This document shows, piece by piece, positions 16,575-24,066 of a stretch of 64,000 bases of DNA. Below the pieces are notes generated by a model, which saw only the letters and a program-made list of their open reading frames with translations, did no database searches and had not been told where the DNA came from. Every line of letters begins with the position of its first letter. The first letter of the stretch is position 1. This stretch comes from Chitinophagales bacterium. GTDB taxonomy: Bacteria > Bacteroidota > Bacteroidia > Chitinophagales > Chitinophagaceae. The position numbers were made by a program, and so were the translations under genes. The DNA lies in contig JACJXP010000006.1 of NCBI GenBank assembly GCA_020636575.1, positions 1 to 64,000 of the forward strand, read 5' to 3'.

Positions 16575-17798
16575 TTATTGTTTTAAAGTTCCAGCTACAG
16601 GGATACGGTTGATGTACCAGAGCGGATAAAAAGCCGATAGAATAGCGATACACAATACCGTTATTCCCTGGTATAAAAAAATAGACGGATCCAGCGATGC
16701 AGGCATTACCGGTTCAATGCCAAATTGCTGATAAGTTTCTGCTGCAGCCCCCGTTAATGCCACCGGGTGCCTGTGAAAGTAGATCAGGATGGGAAGTATG
16801 ATGAGAGTTCCCGATACGATCCCGATCAACCCGATAAAGATCGTTTCAAATATCACCATGAAAGTGAGCTTGAAACGACGCATCCCCACGGCAATCATAG
16901 CAGCAAATTCTTTTTTCCGTTCCATTGTCATCATGAGTATCGTTCCAAAAACACCAAATGCCACTACGAGATATAATATGCCCAGCATGATGATACCACC
17001 GGCATTATCACCCTGTATCTCCTGCACAAGAGTTTTGTTCATGGCAGGCCATTCCATTACTTCGTAAGTGCTATCAACATGCTTTTCAATAAATTCTTTT
17101 GCTGAAGAAATAGCATTTTCGTTTTGTAACATCAGGCTTATAGAGGTCAGGCTATTTTCTGCTCCAAAAAGCAATTGTGCATCCGGAAGCGAAAGAAAGA
17201 CCATTGTATTATTCATTTGGTCCAGCGGATAATGAAAGATACCCTGTATAGGGAACTGACCGGCTGCAGTAGCACCATGATACCCCTGTCCGAGTAAGAC
17301 AAGTGTATCGCCAAGATGCAGCTGCAGATATTCGGCAAGTCCATCACCGATCAGGATTCCTTGTTGTGGTTGGCTATTGAAGTAATCTCCCTCAATTATT
17401 TTCTTCGCCAGCCCATTCATCTCATCCTCTTTTTCCGGATCAATACCTGTTACTGCAACTCCTTTGGTATGTGGCCCCGAAGAAGCTAAAGCGAATGATT
17501 CTAAACGAGGGACGTAAAGGGAAATATCTTTATTTTTTTGAAAAACCGCTGATAGGGATGGATCATATTCAAAAGAGTTATTGATATTCTGATCGTCCCA
17601 ATATCCTTTTGCATGAACCTGAATATACCCGGTAGAAAAACGTACTGCATTACTGATCATACTGGCATATACTCCTTTCTGTAATGACCGGATAGCGATG
17701 GCCAATATAACAGCCATAAAAACAGATGCCAGTGTGATCATTGTCCTTCGGCGGTTCCGCCAGAGGTTTCGCCAGGCCAGTATAATAATTTGTTTCAT
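16575..17798 (-). CDS. ABC transporter permease, FtsX/LolC-E type (first permease)
   Basis: The 407-residue protein has the same architecture as its neighbour: the opening ILAWRNLWRNRRRTMI, a periplasmic domain of about 220 residues, then membrane segments near LYLVVAFGVFGTILMMT, FIGLIGIVSGTLIILP and the C-terminal ITVLCIAILSAFYPLWY, with the coupling segment ERKKEFAAMIAVGMRR. These proteins extract substrates from the outer leaflet of the inner membrane (LolC/E) or drive an outer tunnel (MacB). No adaptor (HlyD-like) gene is present, which favours the Lol-like mode. Confidence 0.9.
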   Translation of the reverse strand: MKQIIILAWRNLWRNRRRTMITLASVFMAVILAIAIRSLQKGVYASMISNAVRFSTGYIQVHAKGYWDDQNINNSFEYDPSLSAVFQKNKDISLYVPRLESFALASSGPHTKGVAVTGIDPEKEDEMNGLAKKIIEGDYFNSQPQQGILIGDGLAEYLQLHLGDTLVLLGQGYHGATAAGQFPIQGIFHYPLDQMNNTMVFLSLPDAQLLFGAENSLTSISLMLQNENAISSAKEFIEKHVDSTYEVMEWPAMNKTLVQEIQGDNAGGIIMLGILYLVVAFGVFGTILMMTMERKKEFAAMIAVGMRRFKLTFMVIFETIFIGLIGIVSGTLIILPILIYFHRHPVALTGAAAETYQQFGIEPVMPASLDPSIFLYQGITVLCIAILSAFYPLWYINRIPVAGTLKQ

Positions 17799-17817
17799 CT
17801 GATCCGTTGAACTGTTG

Positions 17818-18573
17818 TCAATGAATGTTTTTCATATTCTGCTGCGAAAAGAATGTTGGTTTTAAGGATATATTGAAATTTAGTTTTTGAAATTCGAGTA
17901 TGGTTTGTTTGCCCTTTTCTTTCACCGGCGTCATCACCAGTTTTGAAGGAAGATCCCTATCATCAAAATGTTTTATGTCAGATTGTGTTTCCCTGTTTAC
18001 CAGCTCTCCATCTTCATTATAAAATTCCGACTTCAGCATAAAGTATTTATCCTTTGCGATCCATGCAATGATCTTATCCCATACCACGGCTGCATTTGGC
18101 TTTGGAGAAAACTCTATTTTATAGCAGTCATATCCGTCAGTTGTTTCATTACCCAGTATCCTATGCGTATAATCATTGACGATCGAATTGGCTTTTACAA
18201 GGTCATTATTGGTAAAATCGGATCCCATCCAGTTTTGTCCCATCATAGAAGGGGGTATCCTGATAATGCGACTGATATTTGGCATCCAGTTCCACATTTC
18301 ATTAAAACGTTTAAGAAAAACCTGTCCCTTATCCTGCGCCGGGGCTGTGATCTGTACCATATAATAATCGTTCCCCAAAGACCATGTTTTCATAGATACT
18401 GTTCTTGTCCATGACGGACGTATCACTGTCATCGTAGCAATACTCTGGCTCGAGCGGCCCATTATTAAGTCGTTTGCTTTCCGAACGATCTCATCTGCGC
18501 TGGGTTGCTGAGTTGTTTTACCAAAAGAAAAAAGAAGGGCTACTAACGGAATAAAAAAGAGTTTTTTCATCAC
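17818..18573 (-). CDS. Outer-membrane lipoprotein-sorting (LolA-like) protein
   Basis: The 251-residue protein has a signal peptide and the LolA-like fold family pattern: SADEIVRKANDLI near the start, MTVIRPSWTRTVSMK, VFLKRFNEMWNWMP and a GYDCYKIEFSPK core. This is the long LolA-like group that accompanies RND or FtsX-type exporters and barrels, not the short canonical LolA. It should be periplasmic and carry a hydrophobic ligand between the permease complex and the outer membrane. The gene lies between the TetR gene (25 bp) and the first permease (19 bp). Confidence 0.85.
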   Translation of the reverse strand: MMKKLFFIPLVALLFSFGKTTQQPSADEIVRKANDLIMGRSSQSIATMTVIRPSWTRTVSMKTWSLGNDYYMVQITAPAQDKGQVFLKRFNEMWNWMPNISRIIRIPPSMMGQNWMGSDFTNNDLVKANSIVNDYTHRILGNETTDGYDCYKIEFSPKPNAAVVWDKIIAWIAKDKYFMLKSEFYNEDGELVNRETQSDIKHFDDRDLPSKLVMTPVKEKGKQTILEFQKLNFNISLKPTFFSQQNMKNIH

Positions 18574-18598
18574 ATTTCTATTTTATTGTTACAAACCA

Positions 18599-19177
18599 TC
18601 AGGCAAATTTTTTAACGACCATTTTTATTACATCATCCAAAGGATATTCGGCGGGTGCTATCAGCAGATCAAACATTAAACCATCTATGATTGTACCTAA
18701 GAGCATTGCTTCTGCCATAGGATCCTTTGACTTTCTTTTTTGAAAATAGGCTATATATATTCCGAGGTATTGCTCCACGAACGCCATAGATTCTTTTTTG
18801 AACTTAGACGCCAGGTTTGGTTGCAGCGCCAGCATAGTATATAATCTCCAGAAATCAGTTTCCTGTAAAAAAAGGTCTATCATATGACGCAAACTTTCTT
18901 CAAATGCTTTTCTTGTGGTTAAATGATGAAACGGTTTCTCCTGCATGAACGAAGCAGCTTTCTTCAAACCAAACCGAATAAGTTCCTCCACTAATTTTTC
19001 CTTGCTCTCATAATAGGTATACATCAACCCTTTTGCAATCCCTGCTTCCTTAGCGATCATGTTGATGGTGGCTCCATCATAACCGTGAGCAGCAAATACT
19101 TTTAAGGCCGCTTCAAGAATATGTTGTTTCCTGGTTTCTCTCAACTGTTGTAACTGGTCCTGAGTTCTTGGTGACAT
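18599..19177 (-). CDS. TetR/AcrR-family transcriptional regulator
   Basis: The 192-residue protein carries the TetR N-terminal helix-turn-helix: ILEAALKVFAAHGYDGATI, then MIAKEAGIAKGLMYTYYESKE, over about residues 17-62. The C-terminal helical ligand domain is not diagnostic. It is the first gene of a six-gene operon for an envelope ABC system, and a 20 bp imperfect palindrome overlaps the apparent promoter 6-25 bp before its start codon. Autorepression relieved by a ligand of the transport system is the likely mode. Confidence 0.92.
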   Translation of the reverse strand: MSPRTQDQLQQLRETRKQHILEAALKVFAAHGYDGATINMIAKEAGIAKGLMYTYYESKEKLVEELIRFGLKKAASFMQEKPFHHLTTRKAFEESLRHMIDLFLQETDFWRLYTMLALQPNLASKFKKESMAFVEQYLGIYIAYFQKRKSKDPMAEAMLLGTIIDGLMFDLLIAPAEYPLDDVIKMVVKKFA

Positions 19178-19182
19178 ATTTT

Positions 19183-19202
19183 TTGAATGAACGTTCGGTC
19201 AA
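19183..19202. promoter_or_regulatory. TetR-type operator, 16/20 palindrome
   Basis: TTGAATGAACGTTCGGTCAA matches its own reverse complement at 16 of 20 positions, with a perfect GAACGTTC core. It lies just upstream of the TetR start codon and overlaps the -7 element. Size, symmetry and position are those of a TetR-family autoregulatory site. Confidence 0.7.
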
Positions 19203-19207
19203 AATTA
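19200..19207 (-). promoter_or_regulatory. -7 promoter element TAATTTTG for the TetR operon
   Basis: On the minus strand TAATTTTG fits TAnnTTTG and places transcription start near 19193, in the middle of the operator. No clear TTG is seen at the -33 position. Confidence 0.5.
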
Positions 19208-19428
19208 AAATAATTAATTGGAACTTCCGGGAAAAAGAAGAGCTTTTCCAGATTTTATAGGAATATCCATGAAATACAACCAGATTGACAGGTGGATTCT
19301 GCCCCAAAATCTGCCAAACACTACCAACTATTTCAACAGCAGGAACTGCCGATGCTGACGAACTCCTTAGATGCTGGAAATGTCATACCTTATATCTGCT
19401 TTGTAGCATATGGGCCCAATTTCCCTAC

Positions 19429-20274
19429 ATGAACAACTCAAATGAAATATCGAGGAACATTGAAGAACAACAGACGGTCTTTATTGAAACCCTTCACAAA
19501 ATCAGGCAGAGGCCCGGTAAACAAGCTGTGCATGACTGGAGGGTATCTGTAAAAAAGATCAGAAGTTACCTGCGTTTAAAAGAAGCCATAACCCATGAAT
19601 TATGGAAAGAAGAATTTTTCGAAACCAGGGTTTTGTTTGGCGTCATGGGCAAACAAAGGGATGTGGAAATGAGCCAGGGTTTATTGATAAAATTTCAGAA
19701 GAGTAAAAATCTCCAACTCCTCTTTTTTAAAAAACACCTGGCAAGTAATCTCTCTCTTACACGAAAAGCTGTGGTGGATGCCGTGCAGCAATACCATCAA
19801 ACCAGCTTATTGGAGTTGGTGGATAAACTGGAGCTATCTTTTCAAACGATCCCGGACCCGGAACACCAGATCAGAATAGTGGTTGAAGAGAATATGAAAC
19901 AACTTATCGCTGCTATGGAACAGTTTAAGAAAAATGCCCATGAGATACGTAAATTGCTCAAAGACGTTTATTACTGGCTGAAACTACTGCCAGAAGAATT
20001 TTTTGTCAGTAAAAAAGAAATGAAGTTGCTGGATACTATTCTTGACAAGCTGGGACAGTGGCAGGACCATTTTGTTTTTCACCGAAAACTAAAGACCTTC
20101 CGTAAAGAGATATTGGTAAAACCAGAACCAGAATACAAAGGCTGCAAGATGTTAGAACAGGAGGTAGCACAAACGCAGGAAAAGCTTTTGGCAGAAGCAG
20201 AAACAAAACTTAGCAATCTTATTACAAATATTAAACATGCTACACAACAGAAACAATTCATAAAACAACTTTAA
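19429..20274 (+). CDS. CHAD-domain protein
   Basis: The 281-residue protein carries a CHAD domain: the conserved VHDWRVSVKKIRSYLRL segment has the His, Arg, Lys and Arg that bind inorganic polyphosphate in this family, with further basic helices and a QWQDHFVFHRKL second repeat. The frame extends upstream to 19285, but that stretch looks noncoding and the ATG at 19429 begins a normal protein. CHAD proteins bind polyphosphate granules; no polyphosphate kinase or CYTH domain is nearby. It is transcribed away from the TetR operon. Confidence 0.82.
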   Translation: MNNSNEISRNIEEQQTVFIETLHKIRQRPGKQAVHDWRVSVKKIRSYLRLKEAITHELWKEEFFETRVLFGVMGKQRDVEMSQGLLIKFQKSKNLQLLFFKKHLASNLSLTRKAVVDAVQQYHQTSLLELVDKLELSFQTIPDPEHQIRIVVEENMKQLIAAMEQFKKNAHEIRKLLKDVYYWLKLLPEEFFVSKKEMKLLDTILDKLGQWQDHFVFHRKLKTFRKEILVKPEPEYKGCKMLEQEVAQTQEKLLAEAETKLSNLITNIKHATQQKQFIKQL

Positions 20275-20285
20275 ATACATATACT

Positions 20286-21302
20286 ATGCGACTGATCATA
20301 ATTTCTTTTATAGTGTTTCTGCTCACATCCTGTAAGCAAAATACAACACCAACACTCCCTGATTATTTTAACTACGGTGATTCTATTGAATCTGCCGGAG
20401 TAAAGATGATACCTATTCAAACCCCGGTTGGCGAATTCAAAGTCTGGACAAAACGCTTTGGTAAAAATCCAAAGATCAAAATCCTCCTCCTCCATGGTGG
20501 GCCAGCCATGACGCATGAATACATGGAATGTTTTGAAACCTTTTTTCAAAGAGAAGGGTTTGAATTTTATGAATATGACCAGTTAGGTTCTTATTACAGT
20601 GATCAGCCAACAGACAGCAGCCTATGGACAACAGAACGATTTGTAGAAGAAGTGGAACAGGTCCGCAAAGCTATTGGAGCAGACAGTACCAATTTTTATA
20701 TCATAGGAAATTCATGGGGAGGAATACTGGGAATGGAATATGCCCTAAAATACCAGCAACACCTGAAAGGACTTGTGATAGCCAATATGATGGCGAGTAT
20801 TCCGGAATATGCGAAATATGCAGACGAAGTACTGGCAAAACAAATGCCGGCAGATGTTGTTGCCGAGATCAAAGCCATTGAGGCAAATAAAGATTATTCA
20901 AATCCACGATATTTTGAATTATTGCTTCCACATTTTTATGCCGAACACATCTGTCGCCTTAAAGATTGGCCGGATGGTTTCAACCGTTCAGTAAAGCATG
21001 TAAATAACGATATATATGTATTGATGCAGGGGCCAAGTGAATTCGGTGTTAGCCCGGAAGCTACTTTGGCGAACTGGGATATCAAAAACAGGCTTAAAGA
21101 GATTTATGTGCCTACACTTATGGTAGGGGCAAAATTTGATACTATGGATCCTAATGCCATGGAAGAGCAAAGTAAAATGGTGCAACATGGCAGATACCTG
21201 TATTGCCCTAACGGGAGTCACCTTGCCATGTGGGATGATCAAAAAGTATTTATGCCTGGTGTAATTAAGTTTATCAAAGATGTTGATACCGGGAGTTTTT
21301 AA
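20286..21302 (+). CDS. Alpha/beta hydrolase, proline iminopeptidase-like lipoprotein
   Basis: The 338-residue protein begins with a lipoprotein signal (IISFIVFLLTSC). The alpha/beta-hydrolase features are the oxyanion segment LLLHGGPAMTHEY, the nucleophile elbow GNSWGG, the acid in GAKFDTMDP and the histidine in NGSHLAMWDD. The HGGPG-like loop and overall spacing resemble proline iminopeptidases (S33). It would release N-terminal proline from peptides in the periplasm, though the substrate is not certain. It begins 11 bp after the CHAD gene. Confidence 0.85.
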   Translation: MRLIIISFIVFLLTSCKQNTTPTLPDYFNYGDSIESAGVKMIPIQTPVGEFKVWTKRFGKNPKIKILLLHGGPAMTHEYMECFETFFQREGFEFYEYDQLGSYYSDQPTDSSLWTTERFVEEVEQVRKAIGADSTNFYIIGNSWGGILGMEYALKYQQHLKGLVIANMMASIPEYAKYADEVLAKQMPADVVAEIKAIEANKDYSNPRYFELLLPHFYAEHICRLKDWPDGFNRSVKHVNNDIYVLMQGPSEFGVSPEATLANWDIKNRLKEIYVPTLMVGAKFDTMDPNAMEEQSKMVQHGRYLYCPNGSHLAMWDDQKVFMPGVIKFIKDVDTGSF

Positions 21303-21364
21303 AAAAATCCAAAAATCAGTTTAGAAACAACCGGAATTGCTTGCAACCAGTAGATGTATAAAAC

Positions 21365-21372
21365 TATCTTTA
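21365..21372 (+). promoter_or_regulatory. Possible -7 element TATCTTTA
   Basis: TATCTTTA differs from TAnnTTTG at the last base and is preceded by TTG (21341-21343) with a 21 bp spacer, which is the right geometry for a Bacteroidota promoter ahead of the TPM gene. Confidence 0.35.
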
Positions 21373-21423
21373 TTAAATTTACAGCCCCAAACCTGGTAAT
21401 TAAAACATCAAGTATAGCTTATC

Positions 21424-21987
21424 ATGAAAAGAAGCAGGTATTTATTTTTCCTCTTAATAAGTTTATTCATAACCTGTATCCACGCCACTGCACAAGAAAA
21501 GAAGGATTCAATAAAAAAACATGTGCGGTTAATTGAGATATCGCCATATGGCGACCTTCCGAAGCCAAACGGATATGTAAATGATTTTGAGAATATCTTT
21601 TCTGCCAAAGAGAGGTCAATACTGGAAAACCTGGTCAGCGATTTTCAGAAGAAAACAGGCATTCCCATTGCTGTCATTTCATTTTCTACAAAGATGACAA
21701 AAGCAGACAGTCTGGATGCCACTACCATGAAATTTGCCAACGCCTGGGCATGGGGTGTTGGAGAAAAAGGTGCAAATAATGGTGTAGTGATCGGTCTGTC
21801 CAAAGCCTATCACCGGATGCGTATACTAAATGGATTGGCTATCCAGCCAATTCTATCAGAAGCTGAAACAAACCAGGTCATCGGCACTTCATTTATCCCC
21901 GGTTACCGCAGCGGCAACTATTTCCAGGGAACCTATAATGGATTAAAGTCGTTGATGGCTATACTGGAGAAGCGGTATAAAAATTAA
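21424..21987 (+). CDS. TPM-domain (TLP18.3/Psb32/MOLO-1) protein, exported
   Basis: The 187-residue protein has a signal peptide ending CIHATAQ and one TPM domain: GYVNDFENIFSAKERSILE is the standard opening, followed by TGIPIAVISFST, the NGVVIGLSKAYHRMRI strand-turn and the IIPGYRSGNY-like end. Unlike many bacterial TPM proteins it lacks a C-terminal membrane anchor and Gly-rich tail. The domain has been linked to phosphatase activity and to protein repair in plastids, but bacterial functions are unclear. Confidence 0.82.
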   Translation: MKRSRYLFFLLISLFITCIHATAQEKKDSIKKHVRLIEISPYGDLPKPNGYVNDFENIFSAKERSILENLVSDFQKKTGIPIAVISFSTKMTKADSLDATTMKFANAWAWGVGEKGANNGVVIGLSKAYHRMRILNGLAIQPILSEAETNQVIGTSFIPGYRSGNYFQGTYNGLKSLMAILEKRYKN

Positions 21988-22001
21988 CCACTACCATATA
22001 T

Positions 22002-22625
22002 ATGAATGATGCCTGGACAGAACGATGGAATAGCCGGTACAGCGAAGAAGGGTTCGCATACGGTACAGAACCTAACTACTATTTTAAAACGCAACTTGAA
22101 AAATTCCCTCCCGGTAAATTACTGTTGCCCGCTGAAGGTGAAGGAAGAAATGCTGTTTTTGCAGCCCGGCTTGGCTGGAAAGTCACAGCTTTTGACATAA
22201 GTGCAGAGGGAAAAAACAAAGCATTACAGCTGGCTGCTCAAAACAATGTATCCATCGACTATCAAATAGGCAAACTGGAAGACATGCATTTCAGAGCTGA
22301 ACAATTTGATGCTATAGGTCTGATATATGCACATTTTCCTCCCGCTATTAAATCTTCTTATCATAAAGCATTTGATCATTTTTTAAGACCGGGGGGAATG
22401 ATCATATTCGAAGCTTTCAGTAAGAAACATATTGAATACATAGCAAGGAACGAAAAAGTAGGCGGCCCAAAAGATATTGGCAGCCTGTTCTCCATAGAAG
22501 AATTAAAAGCCGACTTTGCCAATTACGAGATACTTGAACTGGCTGAAACAGAGCTTGAATTAAAGGAAGGTAAATATCATGACGGCCTTGCTTCTGTGAT
22601 CAGGTTTATAGGCAGAAAAAAATAA
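22002..22625 (+). CDS. Class I SAM-dependent methyltransferase (TehB-like)
   Basis: The 207-residue protein matches the small TehB-like methyltransferases. Motif I is LLPAEGEGRNAVFAARLGW, where EGEGRN replaces the usual DLGCGxG, followed by the acidic residue in VTAFDIS and the FDAIGLIYAHFPP motif IV region. The start WTERWNSRYSEEGFAYG is typical of the family. Substrates are unknown; relatives methylate tellurite, thiols or small molecules. It starts 14 bp after the TPM gene. Confidence 0.85.
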   Translation: MNDAWTERWNSRYSEEGFAYGTEPNYYFKTQLEKFPPGKLLLPAEGEGRNAVFAARLGWKVTAFDISAEGKNKALQLAAQNNVSIDYQIGKLEDMHFRAEQFDAIGLIYAHFPPAIKSSYHKAFDHFLRPGGMIIFEAFSKKHIEYIARNEKVGGPKDIGSLFSIEELKADFANYEILELAETELELKEGKYHDGLASVIRFIGRKK

Positions 22626-22718
22626 AGGTTCGTCTTTTTTATTGCAAAACCTACTGACATTTCCGCACAAAGGTTTCCGCATGTTTTTCCTACCTTAACA
22701 TAAACAAAACCAACAATT

Positions 22719-23138
22719 ATGAGAGAGGTTATGCTCATCATCCACTTCATTGGCCTTGCCATGGGGTTGGGTACCAGTATAGGCTTTATATTCCTGGGAG
22801 CTGCCGCTTCTAAAATGGAAAAGGCCGATCAACAAAAATTCATGGTGAATAGTTTTGCTTTAAGTAACATGGGAAAAACAGGTCTCGTTTTGCTGGTACT
22901 CTCAGGCGGCTATCTGATGACCCCTTATTGGAGCTCACTTACAAGCATGCCATTACTGATGATAAAGCTGGGCCTGGTATTACTCTTGATCGTACTGATC
23001 ATCATCCTTACTTCACTGATGAGTAAAGTAAAAAAAGGAGAAGCTGAAAAGTATGCACCCAAAATACCAATAGTAGGCAGAATATCATTGCTTACAGTAT
23101 TGGCAATTGTTATTCTGGCAGTATATAATTTTCATTAA
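22719..23138 (+). CDS. Small four-TM membrane protein
   Basis: The 139-residue protein has four hydrophobic segments at about residues 4-28, 47-68, 77-98 and 116-137, with a short cytosolic KVKKGEAEKYAPK loop before the last. HFIGLAMGLG places a histidine in the first segment, as in DUF2269- or CopD-like proteins, but I cannot assign a family with confidence. No neighbouring gene hints at a function. Confidence 0.65.
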   Translation: MREVMLIIHFIGLAMGLGTSIGFIFLGAAASKMEKADQQKFMVNSFALSNMGKTGLVLLVLSGGYLMTPYWSSLTSMPLLMIKLGLVLLLIVLIIILTSLMSKVKKGEAEKYAPKIPIVGRISLLTVLAIVILAVYNFH

Positions 23139-23151
23139 GTAATACTATCCT

Positions 23152-24024
23152 ATGATCTCAGAAGAAGAAGTATTTTCAAAACTTGATAATTTTCGTTTAG
23201 GATATTATTGCGATTTTATTGGGCTAGGCAATCCAAGTTCCTACCTTATTGATAGCCGTTTAAATATTTTTAAAGGAGATGACAACCAATGGGCCATAGC
23301 TGCTGAACGATTAGGCTTCCCTCCATGTGGCGCAGGTATCACCTTGGATATCTATTACTTTGGTAATTGTCTGATAAATCTAGAAACTTATAATAATCAA
23401 GACACTAATAATTATACTGTAACACCTATTGAATGGAGCGACTTTTTTGAGACCTGTGATATTGACAGATTAAAGCCGGATGCAAAGTTTTGGCAAATAC
23501 GAGGACAACAAATCGAATTAAGTCATAAAAAAGAAGATTATAACAAAGCTGGGATTCAATTATTAGAATTAGAACCTGGTCAGATAAGGTTGGAAGAGGT
23601 TGGCAGATATCTCATAACAAAGTGTGGAGACTTGCTCAGAGCTACAGATGATGAACTTTATAAATCAATTCCAAAAGAATTAAAGAAAATCCTTGTAATT
23701 GACGAATGGTATCATCGGGATTTTGGTGAGCTTTTTCAACCCAACATTAGTGATGAGCATTTAAAAGCTACTTATGAGTTTAATAAAAATCTTACTGATA
23801 ATGAATATCCTTTAGACTATGAAAGTTTTGCAGCCATGTTTAGAAAGCAAGAGCAGGTAAACAAAAATTATAATGAATCACAATGGCAGGACAACAGGCC
23901 AAGTTCCTATGAAACATGGCAACTTATTGCCAAAGTCATTTCAACGGGAGATATATCCTATTATAAGCCGACTTTAAAGCCAAATTCCCATTGGAGTAAT
24001 TGGCCAGACTCTGGAAGCATTTAA
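23152..24024 (+). CDS. Uncharacterised protein, DUF7003-like
   Basis: The 290-residue soluble protein opens with SEEEVFSKLDNF and has the segments SRLNIFKGDDNQWAIAAERL and LDIYYFGNCL, which resemble what I recall of DUF7003 proteins. The C-terminal half (from about residue 165) is rich in charged and aromatic residues and includes a PKELKKILVIDEWYHRDF helix. No catalytic motif is evident. Proteins of this look are frequent as solitary genes in Bacteroidota and could be immunity-like, but no toxin gene lies next to it. It begins 13 bp after the small membrane protein gene. Confidence 0.5.
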   Translation: MISEEEVFSKLDNFRLGYYCDFIGLGNPSSYLIDSRLNIFKGDDNQWAIAAERLGFPPCGAGITLDIYYFGNCLINLETYNNQDTNNYTVTPIEWSDFFETCDIDRLKPDAKFWQIRGQQIELSHKKEDYNKAGIQLLELEPGQIRLEEVGRYLITKCGDLLRATDDELYKSIPKELKKILVIDEWYHRDFGELFQPNISDEHLKATYEFNKNLTDNEYPLDYESFAAMFRKQEQVNKNYNESQWQDNRPSSYETWQLIAKVISTGDISYYKPTLKPNSHWSNWPDSGSI

Positions 24025-24066
24025 TGCATAACATAATATATTTATTGATCCCTAATACAATTGCTT

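Noticed and set aside
19285..19428. N-terminal extension of the CHAD protein
   Set aside because: The added 48 residues are not protein-like, and an ATG at 19429 begins a standard CHAD protein.
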